In this document: positions 45,501 to 53,827 of the stretch, one piece after another
Layout of the letters: each line of letters starts with the position of its first letter
Numbering within the stretch: the first letter of the stretch is position 1
From: Pedobacter cryoconitis
GTDB taxonomy: Bacteria > Bacteroidota > Bacteroidia > Sphingobacteriales > Sphingobacteriaceae
Direction: 5' to 3'
Length of the DNA stretch: 64,000 bases
Assembly: GCF_001590605.1 (NCBI RefSeq)
Contig: NZ_CP014504.1
Coordinates: 5,704,001-5,768,000, forward strand
Notes under the pieces: model-generated
What the model saw: the letters and a program-made list of their open reading frames with translations, nothing else
The model's database searches: none
What the model was told of the DNA's origin: nothing
Program-made: the position numbers and the translations under genes

Positions 45501-45908
45501 GTTGACCGTGGAATGAATTTCTCTAAAGATATTTTAAACGCATGGACACCTGCCAATACAAACACCAATCAGCCACAGATTTTTGATAGTGCAACTGGTG
45601 ATGGTAGCCGCTGGATGGCTTTTAACTGGTATAACAATACTGATCCTGGAAACTCTTACAAATCTTTAGACGTTTTCGCTAAAAGAATGAGCTATCTGCG
45701 TGTAAATAGTGTCCGCGTAGGTTATACTTTACCAGCAAAAATTTCATCGAAAATTAAAGCGAATTCATTGAGATTTAGTATTGAAGGCAGGAACTTATTC
45801 GTATTGAGTACAGGATACAAAGGATATACTGATCCTGAAACTTACGGTAATATTTATGCTCAACCTATTTCCAGAAGTATTTCAGTTGGTTTAAACGCAA
45901 CATTTTAG
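42549..45908 (+). CDS. SusC/RagA family TonB-dependent outer membrane transporter
   Basis: A 1119-residue protein with a signal peptide (MIKNLLLILFLTGLSLSGYS), a carboxypeptidase-D-like regulatory domain (ISGQVLDPEGLPIPGASVYV) with an unusual insertion, a TonB-dependent plug (GISGIDQMLEGQIAGVAV... and VLDGIPLEG, ATSIYGARAANGVIVITTKK) and a large beta-barrel. It carries bound nutrients across the outer membrane using TonB energy. Gene pairing with SusD and a metzincin protease suggests a peptide or protein-derived substrate rather than a polysaccharide; no glycoside hydrolase is near. Confidence 0.95.
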   Translation: MIKNLLLILFLTGLSLSGYSQKQTTISGQVLDPEGLPIPGASVYVDKSTIGEQTGVTGVIQNTAIGTVTNAEGKFTLTVPEGTPAIRVSYMGYSSVLVNIINKTKLTISMASSDNNLGEVVVNGYTAISKRKNTTATTVLEYDKVRQSGVSGIDQMLEGQIAGVAVTSLGGGPSGAPKIRIRGTVSLNGGQDPLWVLDGIPLEGTNLPNNLTDKDNIDQLRNLPIAGLNPDDIADITILKDAAATSIYGARAANGVIVITTKKGKKGPISINFNANTFISERPNLDKLNLMNSTEKVDFELGLAARPDLLYRNSQGGVARILNQNTELENYQTNGFSALSPATQQAINALRGNNTDWGKELYQTAINQQYSLSLSGGNDQANYYFSGGYYDEKGTTIGTGLKRYNMTLKTDFNISQKLKLGVAIFGSKSDRKNYLADVDGFTNPARYSRNVNPYQQVRNADGSYSYDRDIFGTNNLRGDIYVPFNIIEERNNTRYTLGNKSVKSIIDMDYQIIKDLKLHSELGLQFEETGIEKYAGEDSYFTRKFKQGTSYYNAKTKQYEYFLPAGGIMQNQQTSFFQYNWKTLLEYKKVINQKHEIEALAGTEFRKNNNDDLATKAFGYNERTLTNQNILFPSSDRINDEIYRAYRKSKLSNAYASFYGTLSYTYDRKYTAYGSIRYDGSDLFGVDPKYRYLPIYSISGAWNANEEDFIKKAKWISNLRFRTSYGIQGNIDKNTTPKIVGRYGSADILPGGTQETINVENPPNNKLRWEKTTTFNAGVDLGLFNNAFQITFDYYNRNSKDLIGLQSLPLENGFEFTNSNFAQVKNKGLELTISTRNISTKGFQWWTDFNIAHNKSKVTREMARANQFTPSREGYPVNALFVLKTAGLDANGIPQFIQDGKVVSVENFYKLYDPYADFFPGNATASSLTNKEYQGLFTYAGDRDPKYTGGLINRFRFGNIDLSISAIFNISQLMTATPAYNPAAVDRGMNFSKDILNAWTPANTNTNQPQIFDSATGDGSRWMAFNWYNNTDPGNSYKSLDVFAKRMSYLRVNSVRVGYTLPAKISSKIKANSLRFSIEGRNLFVLSTGYKGYTDPETYGNIYAQPISRSISVGLNATF

Positions 45909-45927
45909 ACTTAAAAACAGATTCAAA

Positions 45928-47253
45928 ATGAAGAAAATTATAAAATTATCTGCTGTACTATTGGTGTTACTCACCCTGGGCAGTTGTAAAAAATATTTAG
46001 ATATAGAACCCATAGGAAAAGTTGTCCCTAAAACTGCAGCCGATTTCAGGGATTTATTGAATACAGCTTATGCCGGTTTCTCCACAAATAAATCACTTTT
46101 GGCTATACGGACAGATGAATTGGCTATCGATGAATCTGGTGTTGATATTGCATTTTATCGTGATATTTTTAAATGGAACGATGCTTCTCCAGATCCGGTA
46201 ACCACTTCTTTCCAATACCTGGAATTTTATAGAACTATATTTTATGCCAATGAGGTAATTGCAGAAGTACAGGATAAGGCAGGTAAAAATGCAGAAACAG
46301 ATCAATTGAAAGGGGAGGCTTACTTGTTAAGAGCTTATAGCCACTTTGAATTATTGAATGTATATGCGAAACCATACCAGGCAGCTACTGCTGGAACTGA
46401 CCGCGGAGTACCTTTATCAATCAAAATGGATTTGGAACAAAAATATGCTCCTGCCACCGTTGAGGCTGTCTATAATCAGGTAATTGAAGATATTAATGAA
46501 GGTCAGAAATTATTGAATGTGGCTACCTTCGAAGCTGGAAAAAACTATCGTTTTACCACACGTGCGGCATTGGCGCTGAAAGCCAGAGTCTATGAATTTA
46601 AAGGTGACTGGAACAATTCATTAGCAGCAGCGCAACAGGCTTTAGCACTAAACAATCAATTAGAAGATCTGAATGTTACAGGTAGTAAATTGCCAAATCA
46701 TTTTCAGGCCAAAGAGAATATCCTGTCGATGGAGAAAACACTGGTAATTTCTGTAGCGCAGTCGTTCTTTATCTCATCGCATTTATTGAGTATTTACAAT
46801 CAGGCGAATGATCTTCGTTTTCCAATGTATTTTAGTAAATCAAGCAATGGATATGTTTCTCAGAAAACGACAGGTAACGAATCTAAGATTTCCTTCCGCA
46901 ACGGAGAATTATATCTGATCCAGGCTGAAGCAGCTTTGCAAACTGGCAATACAGCATTGGCAACAGAAAGTTTACTGGCACTAAAAGCGAAGCGTTTAAA
47001 ACCAGCCTACTTCGAAACAGAGCAAACAAGAATTCAGGCCTTGGCGAAAACAGATCTTTTAAAAGAGATTTATGCAGAGCGTGAAAGAGAATTAGCTTTA
47101 GAAGGTCACCGTTGGTATGATTTAAGAAGATACGGACAACCTGCTTTAACGCATACTATAGCTGGAACAACTTACACTTTACAGCTAAATGATCCAAGAT
47201 ACACGCTGAGATTTCCTAAGGAAGCTGTCGTGAATAACCCAAATCTATTATAG
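45928..47253 (+). CDS. SusD/RagB family nutrient-binding lipoprotein
   Basis: A 441-residue lipoprotein (lipobox LLTLGSC, lipid-linked Cys 20, then KKYLDIEPIGKVVP). It has the SusD-type TPR-like helical scaffold (FYRTIFYANEVI, EAYLLRAYSHFELLNVYAKPY) and the C-terminal IYAERERELALEGHRWYDLR signature. It caps the SusC partner encoded directly upstream (19 bases) and delivers substrate to it. The transcript ends at a strong terminator. Confidence 0.95.
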   Translation: MKKIIKLSAVLLVLLTLGSCKKYLDIEPIGKVVPKTAADFRDLLNTAYAGFSTNKSLLAIRTDELAIDESGVDIAFYRDIFKWNDASPDPVTTSFQYLEFYRTIFYANEVIAEVQDKAGKNAETDQLKGEAYLLRAYSHFELLNVYAKPYQAATAGTDRGVPLSIKMDLEQKYAPATVEAVYNQVIEDINEGQKLLNVATFEAGKNYRFTTRAALALKARVYEFKGDWNNSLAAAQQALALNNQLEDLNVTGSKLPNHFQAKENILSMEKTLVISVAQSFFISSHLLSIYNQANDLRFPMYFSKSSNGYVSQKTTGNESKISFRNGELYLIQAEAALQTGNTALATESLLALKAKRLKPAYFETEQTRIQALAKTDLLKEIYAERERELALEGHRWYDLRRYGQPALTHTIAGTTYTLQLNDPRYTLRFPKEAVVNNPNLL

Positions 47254-47296
47254 CATTTGAGTTAAACTATCAAATGCTATATTAAAGCTGATTTAA

Positions 47297-47330
47297 CTCC
47301 GGTCTGTTTCTGCAGGCCGGAGTTTTTTTT
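47297..47330 (+). terminator. strong terminator after susD-like gene
   Basis: A 10-bp stem (CTCCGGTCTG with CAGGCCGGAG, one G-T pair) and a six-base loop is followed by eight or more Ts. It separates SusD from the LytTR regulator gene. Confidence 0.92.
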
Positions 47331-47356
47331 TACATTTACAGTTAAGCAATTCAAGC

Positions 47357-48106
47357 ATGACTGTACTGATTATTGAGGACGAAGAACTAGCTGCAGTTAC
47401 CCTGCAGAATATGCTCGTGCACATTAATCCAGAAATAAAAGTACATGCCATAGTCGGGACAGTTGAAGCTGCGGTAAACTGGCTGCAAAACCATCAGGCA
47501 GATCTTCTCTTTATGGATATTCATTTGGGTGACGGAGAGAGTTTCCAGATCTTCCAAAGGGTAGAAGTGAGCAGTCCGGTCATCTTTACTACAGCATACG
47601 ATCAATATACTTTAAAAGCTTTTAAGAACCAGGGAATTGATTACCTGCTTAAACCATTTGATGAAGAAGATGTGCGCAGCGCATTAACTAAGCTGAGTAA
47701 TATCCGCCAGACCAACATCAATACTCCCCAGCTGGTGCAAAAGGTAGAAGAAGTATTAGGGAGAACGCGTAACCGGTTTATGGTGAAAGTAGGCAAGCTG
47801 ATTAAAACAGTAGCCGCCGATCAGGTGGCTTATTTTATGGCCGATGATAAGTATCTTTTCCTGGTTACTAAAGATCAGCAAAACTATATTATTGAAGAAA
47901 CGATCGGCAGTCTGGAACCCAAACTGGATCAGGACAGTTTCTTCCGGATCAATCGCAAGTTTATCATTCATATCAATGCAATCAAGGAAATGTACAAACT
48001 TTCCCGCAACCGGGTCAGGATACATTTATCCCCAAAACCAGAAACTGCTGAGGTCGTTGTCAGTGAAGAAAGAGCCGAAGCTTTTAAGAAATGGCTTGAC
48101 CAGTAA
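47357..48106 (+). CDS. LytTR family response regulator
   Basis: A 249-residue regulator: an N-terminal receiver with IEDEE acidic residues, phosphoaccepting D54 in LLFMDIHLGDGES and K in YLLKPFDEED, then a LytTR DNA-binding domain from about residue 137 (NRFMVKVGKLIKTV... FFRINRKFIIHINAIKEMYK). Its usual partner is a LytS kinase; the closest is the one at 38125. Pairing across 7.7 kb of protease and SusCD genes is inference. Confidence 0.92.
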   Translation: MTVLIIEDEELAAVTLQNMLVHINPEIKVHAIVGTVEAAVNWLQNHQADLLFMDIHLGDGESFQIFQRVEVSSPVIFTTAYDQYTLKAFKNQGIDYLLKPFDEEDVRSALTKLSNIRQTNINTPQLVQKVEEVLGRTRNRFMVKVGKLIKTVAADQVAYFMADDKYLFLVTKDQQNYIIEETIGSLEPKLDQDSFFRINRKFIIHINAIKEMYKLSRNRVRIHLSPKPETAEVVVSEERAEAFKKWLDQ

Positions 48107-48134
48107 AAAAATAAATTTTACCGTTTATCTGTGG

Positions 48135-49106
48135 TTAAAGGTGAAAAGATAACGGGATATTGTAAGCCACTCTTACGGGTTCACCTCTCATTTTTCCAGG
48201 TTCCCATTTTGGAGATGCACGCATCACTCTGGTTGCTTCTGCTGCGATATCGGGATGTATGGCATTCAGCACTTTGATATCAGTCAGGGTACCATCTCTT
48301 TCTATGGTAAATTTCATTTGTGCCACGCCTTGAATCCCTGCTTTATAACAACTTGGCGGATATTTAATATGGCTGGCCAGATAACTATAGAATCTCTTCA
48401 TTCCACCTTTAAATACGGGCTGAATATAGGCTTCAGTGTATTTATAGGTGATATGCTGCGCATTTATACTTTCTCCGGAAATTAGTTTACCATGAACATA
48501 AGTCTCTGTATAATTCGCGGAAGAGTCTTTTGTTTTTCCTGTCCAGACTCCTTCGTGCAGACCCTCCTTAAGCTGGCCTCTTTCCAGAATTTCTTTAAAA
48601 TCATTATCATAAGCGATGTATTCACCATTTCCGTTGACTGTCAAATCTTTACCGGTCATATCTTTGACGGTTAGTATCTTTTCATCAGGTGCCACCCAAA
48701 GTAATTGTTTAGCCTGTTCGGGAGTGATACTGTAGACCCGCACACTATATAATTTGCCATCCGGATAATAACTGGTTGCCGTATCTATTTCATGACCTTT
48801 AATAAAATGAGCTGTTTCCTCCAGATTACCGTTCGGATAAAAGGTAGTGCGTAGCCCTTCATAAAGCGGAGGGTAAATTTTGCTGGAAAATCCAGTGCTC
48901 TTCACAGTACCATCCAGATAGTATTCCTTAACCTTATAAAATTCACTGCCCGGATCTGGTTCTATGACGTGACGAATAAAATCAGCACTGTCACGTTCGG
49001 TAACACGGGCTCCATTGTTTTTGATAAAATAAGTGTTCCTGCGTTGTGCGGATGCGGTTAAAAAGACGCAACACAAACCAAAGAAAAGAAAATTGAAGCG
49101 ATACAT
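48135..49106 (-). CDS. TonB C-terminal domain protein with MORN-like repeats
   Basis: A 323-residue secreted protein (signal MYRFNFLFFGLCCVFLTASA). The middle carries MORN-like antitoxin repeats (EGLRTTFYPNGNLEETAHFI, DTATSYYPDGKLYSV), and the last 90 residues form a TonB_C domain (YLASHIKYPPSCYKAGIQGV, then AQMKFTIERDGTL and AYNIPLSFHL). It lacks the membrane anchor and proline-rich spacer of true TonB, so it is probably a periplasmic TonB-like protein of unsettled function, common in Bacteroidetes. Confidence 0.85.
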   Translation of the reverse strand: MYRFNFLFFGLCCVFLTASAQRRNTYFIKNNGARVTERDSADFIRHVIEPDPGSEFYKVKEYYLDGTVKSTGFSSKIYPPLYEGLRTTFYPNGNLEETAHFIKGHEIDTATSYYPDGKLYSVRVYSITPEQAKQLLWVAPDEKILTVKDMTGKDLTVNGNGEYIAYDNDFKEILERGQLKEGLHEGVWTGKTKDSSANYTETYVHGKLISGESINAQHITYKYTEAYIQPVFKGGMKRFYSYLASHIKYPPSCYKAGIQGVAQMKFTIERDGTLTDIKVLNAIHPDIAAEATRVMRASPKWEPGKMRGEPVRVAYNIPLSFHL

Positions 49107-49376
49107 ATACTGGCGAAATTGAAGTGCAAGTTATCTACTGTTATTTTAAATTAAAAATTAATCTGATTTTTAATTCGGAGTAGTTGATACCTGTTTAAAC
49201 AAGCTTTAAAAACCATCATGTTTTAATCTTATATTTTGTTAGAAATGCTGTAATTTTATAACATCATATAAATGCTATCTGCTCATGAAACCAGCATGAT
49301 TTTTCAAATCACAAATAGAATGAACATAAAATCAGGATAGCTTCATCACTGCTGAAAAAAAAACAAATACAGACCC

Positions 49377-52300
49377 ATGAAAAATGTTACGCTCTTACTT
49401 TTCTTTTTACTTAGTGCTGCTTTTGTTAAAGCACAAGATTCTTTAAAATACAGGGTGATCTTTATTGGCGATGCTGGTGAAATGAATACAGCACAAAGAG
49501 CGTCTTTGAAGAATGCGGCGAAACATGTCATCGCTGGAAAAACAACAGTAATGTACCTGGGAGATAATATATATCCAGCAGGAATGGGCTTGCCTGGAAG
49601 TAAAGAAGAAGAAACAACCAAGCAGATTCTGCAATCCCAATTTCAGCCGATGCGTCAAATGGGAGCCGCGGTGTATTTTATTCCGGGAAACCACGATTGG
49701 GATAAAATGGGACCTGATGGTTTAGCTAAAATTATCCGTCAGGGAGAATACCTGGCTGAGCAAAATGACTCTTTATTAAAAATGATCCCGCCAAGCGGAT
49801 GTCCTGATCCGACAGCGATCCAACTCACAGACAATTTAGCGATTATTGCATTTGACAGCGAATGGTGGTTATATCCTTACGCTAAACAAAACCCTGAATC
49901 TGAATGCAGCTGCAAGACTAAGGATGATGTGATTGCCCGTATGCAGGAATTGCTGGAAGCTAACCGCGGAAAAGTTATTTTATTTGCTGATCATCACCCA
50001 TTGCAGAGTTATGGGGCCCACGGCGGATATTTCACCTTAAAAAATCATATATTCCCTTTAACCTCACTGAATAAAAATCTATATATTCCTTTACCTATTA
50101 TCGGTTCTTTGTATCCTTTGCTGCGGTCTTCTTTTTTAAGCCCTGAAGATTTGAAGCATCCTTTTTATAAGGATATGATTAAAAAGATAAACGGTGTTTT
50201 CGGTGCTTATCCTAATCTTACTTATTTCTCTGGACATGACCATGGCTTACAACTGATCAAAAGTGAACAGTTGAATCTGCAGGTAGTTAGTGGTGGTGGT
50301 GCTAAACATTCTGCCAATAAGAAAGGTAAAAACTCTATTTTCCAGGAATCAGAACAAGGCTACGTAATTGCCGATTTGCTGATGAACAATGATATGCGTT
50401 ATGATTTTTACGTATATACAGCGGATGGTGTCAAAAAGGTATATAGTTATACTAAAACCTTTGTACCTGTTGCCCGTGAATCTGCAAATACAGTGAAGGT
50501 GATCACAAAAGATAGTATTTCTATCAAAATATATCCGAAATATGATAGTGTAAGTAAAGTTCACCGTTTCTTTTTCGGAGAGAATTACCGGAAAGAATAT
50601 GCATTGGAAACTAAAGTACCAGTAATCCGGCTTTCTGAAATTAAGGGTGGTCTGACACCGCTGCAACGCGGTGGTGGTTTCCAGTCACACTCCTTGCGTA
50701 TGGTGGATAAGCAGGGAAAAGAATGGGTATTAAGAAGTGTAGAAAAATATCCGGAATCCCTGTTGCCGGAAAACCTGAGAGAGACTTTTGCGAAGGATAT
50801 TTTAAAAGATAACATGTCTGCACAGCATCCGTTTTCGGCATTAATTGTACCGGATATTGCTGAAGCTGTAGGTGTGGCTCATGCTAATCCAATTATCGGG
50901 TGGATTTCTCCGGATGCTAACCTGGGTAAATATGGAAGGGTGTTTGAAAATACGCTTTGTCTTTTGGAAGAAAGGGAGCCAACTGGCAAGTCTGATAATA
51001 CTTATAAAATGTATAAGAAACTGGCCAGGGACAATGACTATACTTATGATGGACCTCAATACCTGAAAGCGAAAGCACTGGATATTTTGATTGGAGATTG
51101 GGACAGACATTTTGATCAGTGGAGATGGACGCTGGATAAATCTGGAGAAAGAGAAGTTTATCAACCCGTTCCACGTGACCGTGACCAGGTGTTTTATTTG
51201 AGTCAGGGACTGATTCCAAGATATGCACAATCTTCTTACCTGTTGCCAATGATCCAGGGATATGAAAGAAATGTGAAGGATGTAAACTGGTTTGTTTGGG
51301 AAAGCAGAGCAATGGCCACCCGCTTATTAAGTCAGTTATCAGAAAAACAATGGATGGATGTTATTCATACTTTTTGTACTGATTTAACGGATGAAGTGCT
51401 GGAGAAAGCATTGAGGAAATTGCCGGAGCCAGGTTATTCTTTACGCCACGATCAGCTGCTGGCACAATTGAAAGAGAGAAGAGCGAAATTACCAGAAATG
51501 ATGAATGAATATTATCATTTCTTTAATAAAATTGTAGACATACAAGCAAGTGATAAGGGTGAACTGATAGAAATTTCGGATGCTGCTGGTGGCGGATTAA
51601 CGGTGGACATCCACCAGTTATCAAAAAATAAAAAGGTGAAAACGCAAATGTTCATCAAGACTTTTGATCCGAAAATTACAAAAGAAATCAGGTTATATAC
51701 TCACAATGGAAATGATAGTCTTGTTTTAAACAACAAAGCAACTGATATTAAATTGCGTATTATCGGCGGGCATGGAATTAAAGCCTATCATATAGAGAAC
51801 TCTTATCACAAAGTAAAACTTTATGATAAAATTGATAGTGCTGTTTTTACTGGTGATGCGGGCAGGTTTACTAAAATATTGTCAAATGATACGGGCAATG
51901 TTTCTTACAAGCAAACAGATTTATACCACAGAAGTATGTATTTGCTGAATGGTGGATTTAATAAGGATGATGGATTGTCATTAGGCTTCTCTATTAAATT
52001 TATGAACCCTGGATTCAGAAAATTCCCTTATGGAAATACACAGCAGTTCTCTTTTATCCACTCTTTTAGTACCAAGGCCTTTAAGTTTGATTATCGCGGA
52101 GAATGGATGCACACTTTCGGAAAAGCAGATCTGATTCTGCAGGCCAGTGCATATGCACCACACAACACACAGAATTTCTTTGGCGCAGGAAATGAAACTT
52201 CTTTTGATCAATCCATTGATGGGATCAGCTATTACCGGGCAAGATTTAGTTTATATCAGTTTGATCCGGCATTGCGCTGGAAACGGCCAAAATCTTCATT

Positions 52301-52982
52301 CAGTATTGGTCCGTCTTTTCAATATTATAGTTTCAACAAGGATGACAATACCGGAAGGTTTATTAATAACAGTACGAACCTGCACTCATCAGATAGCCTG
52401 ACTATCTCAAAAGATAAATTATATACAGGTGTTGTAGTTAATTTTATCAACAATACCCGTAACAATGAAATCCTGCCTTCTTTAGGAAGTTATATCAACT
52501 TGAAGTTGCAGGGTTATACCGGTCTGAATAAATATGCGAACACCTTTGGTCAGTTCCTGGGAAGTGTCGCCTTATATAAAAACCTCGATAGTAAGTCTAA
52601 TTTTGTAATCGCAGAGCGTTTTGGTGGTGCAATAACTGTCGGTAAACAACCCTTCTATCAATCTGCATTTTTAGGTGGAGAAGGTACTTTATTAGGCTTC
52701 CGTCAATTCAGATTTGCTGGTGATCATAGTTTTTATAATAACCTTGAAATGCGGGTTAAACTGGCAGATTTTGTGAGTTATGTATTACCGGGGCAATTAG
52801 GCTTGGTTGGTTTTCATGATATAGGCAGGGTCTGGAAAAAAGGGGAAGAATCAACTAAATGGCATAATGGCGTAGGTGGGGGATTGTATTTTGCCCCTGC
52901 TTCGATGGCAGTTGTGCGTCTTGTTGCCGGACATTCTGAAGAGGGCTGGTATCCTTATATCTCTTTAAATTTCCGTTATTAG
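49377..52982 (+). CDS. calcineurin-like phosphoesterase fused to an Omp85-type barrel
   Basis: A 1201-residue secreted protein (signal MKNVTLLLFFLLSAAFVKA). Residues about 25-300 carry the metallophosphoesterase motifs: FIGDAGE, MYLGDNIYPAG, PGNHDWD, FADHHPLQS, and SGHDHGLQ. Residues about 830-1201 look like a surface-antigen/BamA-type outer-membrane barrel ending ISLNFRY with a C-terminal aromatic residue. The middle (about 400-830) is uncharacterised. The enzyme is therefore probably held at the outer membrane by its own barrel. The fusion recurs in Bacteroidetes. Confidence 0.85.
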   Translation: MKNVTLLLFFLLSAAFVKAQDSLKYRVIFIGDAGEMNTAQRASLKNAAKHVIAGKTTVMYLGDNIYPAGMGLPGSKEEETTKQILQSQFQPMRQMGAAVYFIPGNHDWDKMGPDGLAKIIRQGEYLAEQNDSLLKMIPPSGCPDPTAIQLTDNLAIIAFDSEWWLYPYAKQNPESECSCKTKDDVIARMQELLEANRGKVILFADHHPLQSYGAHGGYFTLKNHIFPLTSLNKNLYIPLPIIGSLYPLLRSSFLSPEDLKHPFYKDMIKKINGVFGAYPNLTYFSGHDHGLQLIKSEQLNLQVVSGGGAKHSANKKGKNSIFQESEQGYVIADLLMNNDMRYDFYVYTADGVKKVYSYTKTFVPVARESANTVKVITKDSISIKIYPKYDSVSKVHRFFFGENYRKEYALETKVPVIRLSEIKGGLTPLQRGGGFQSHSLRMVDKQGKEWVLRSVEKYPESLLPENLRETFAKDILKDNMSAQHPFSALIVPDIAEAVGVAHANPIIGWISPDANLGKYGRVFENTLCLLEEREPTGKSDNTYKMYKKLARDNDYTYDGPQYLKAKALDILIGDWDRHFDQWRWTLDKSGEREVYQPVPRDRDQVFYLSQGLIPRYAQSSYLLPMIQGYERNVKDVNWFVWESRAMATRLLSQLSEKQWMDVIHTFCTDLTDEVLEKALRKLPEPGYSLRHDQLLAQLKERRAKLPEMMNEYYHFFNKIVDIQASDKGELIEISDAAGGGLTVDIHQLSKNKKVKTQMFIKTFDPKITKEIRLYTHNGNDSLVLNNKATDIKLRIIGGHGIKAYHIENSYHKVKLYDKIDSAVFTGDAGRFTKILSNDTGNVSYKQTDLYHRSMYLLNGGFNKDDGLSLGFSIKFMNPGFRKFPYGNTQQFSFIHSFSTKAFKFDYRGEWMHTFGKADLILQASAYAPHNTQNFFGAGNETSFDQSIDGISYYRARFSLYQFDPALRWKRPKSSFSIGPSFQYYSFNKDDNTGRFINNSTNLHSSDSLTISKDKLYTGVVVNFINNTRNNEILPSLGSYINLKLQGYTGLNKYANTFGQFLGSVALYKNLDSKSNFVIAERFGGAITVGKQPFYQSAFLGGEGTLLGFRQFRFAGDHSFYNNLEMRVKLADFVSYVLPGQLGLVGFHDIGRVWKKGEESTKWHNGVGGGLYFAPASMAVVRLVAGHSEEGWYPYISLNFRY

Positions 52983-53094
52983 GCCTGAGCTGAAATTGAA
53001 TTGGATACAGGAGTTATCAACAATTTATAGTGCCTGGTTTATTAGGTTTTTAAATTGTTTATAGCATCTTAGTGAAAAATTATTACCTTAAGGA

Positions 53095-53697
53095 ATGAGC
53101 GAATTACTGAAAGAAACTACAATTATATTAGAGAATGAACGCGCTTTAATCCGCCCGCTTAGTGTAGCAGATCATGAACATTTATTGCCTTTTTCATTGA
53201 ATGAACCTGAAATCTGGCACTATTCGTTAACGCGTCCGGATAGTGCTGAAAATCTGACTGGCTATCTCCAGGCGGCGATGGAGGATAAGGAAAAAGGAAA
53301 CGCTTACCCATTTATTATTTTTGATAAGCTAACCAATAGTTATGCTGGTTCTACAAGATATTATGATATACAACCAACTTATAAAACCCTGCTTTTTGGC
53401 TACACCTGGTATGGTGGTGATTTCCAGGGAACCGGGCTTAATAAAAACTGTAAATATCTTTTATTAAAATATGCTTTCGAAGATTTGGGTATGGAAAGGG
53501 TTGAATTCAGAGCAGACAACAGCAACCACAGAAGTATAGCTGCGATGAAAAGTATAGGCTGCAAAATTGAAGGGGTGCTTCGGAATCACATGCCCGATGG
53601 ACATGGTGGCAGAAGGGATAGTGCCATTCTCAGTATTTTGAGAAAAGAGTGGTTTGATTTTGTAAAAGCAAAACTGGAAGAAAAGATCGCAAGTTAA
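53095..53697 (+). CDS. GNAT family N-acetyltransferase (RimJ/RimL type)
   Basis: A 200-residue acetyltransferase: ALIRPLSVADHEHLLPF at the start, GYTWYGGDFQGTGLNKNCKY as acetyl-CoA binding region (Q/R-x-x-G-x-G/A), and VEFRADNSNHRSIAAMKSIG then RNHMPDGHGGRRDSAILS near the end. RimJ/L-like members acetylate protein N-termini or small molecules; the substrate is unknown. Its last codons (KLEEKIAS and stop) form the first unit of a four-unit 25-bp tandem repeat that runs past the gene. Confidence 0.9.
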   Translation: MSELLKETTIILENERALIRPLSVADHEHLLPFSLNEPEIWHYSLTRPDSAENLTGYLQAAMEDKEKGNAYPFIIFDKLTNSYAGSTRYYDIQPTYKTLLFGYTWYGGDFQGTGLNKNCKYLLLKYAFEDLGMERVEFRADNSNHRSIAAMKSIGCKIEGVLRNHMPDGHGGRRDSAILSILRKEWFDFVKAKLEEKIAS

Positions 53698-53769
53698 TCT
53701 GGAAAAAAGATCGCAGGTTAAACTGGAAGAAAAGATTGCAAGTTAAACTGGAAGAAAAGATCTCCAGTT
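53671..53769 (+). repeat. four 25-bp tandem repeats at the 3' end of the GNAT gene
   Basis: Units start at 53671, 53696, 53720 and 53745 (25, 24, 25 and 25 bases) and share ctggaagaaaagat plus cgcaagtt. The first unit is coding and includes the last eight codons; the others lie after the stop. Copies differ by a few bases. Confidence 0.9.
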
Positions 53770-53777
53770 GAAATAGA

Positions 53778-53810
53778 TTTGATGTGGCCGCAAAGGAGAG
53801 CCACATCAAA
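53778..53810. terminator. bidirectional terminator
   Basis: TTTGATGTGGC (53778-53788) and GCCACATCAAA (53800-53810) form a perfect 11-bp stem with A/T runs on both sides, between the GNAT gene and the convergent DUF5777 gene. Confidence 0.82.
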
Positions 53811-53827
53811 ATCTGAAAAATTAAAAG

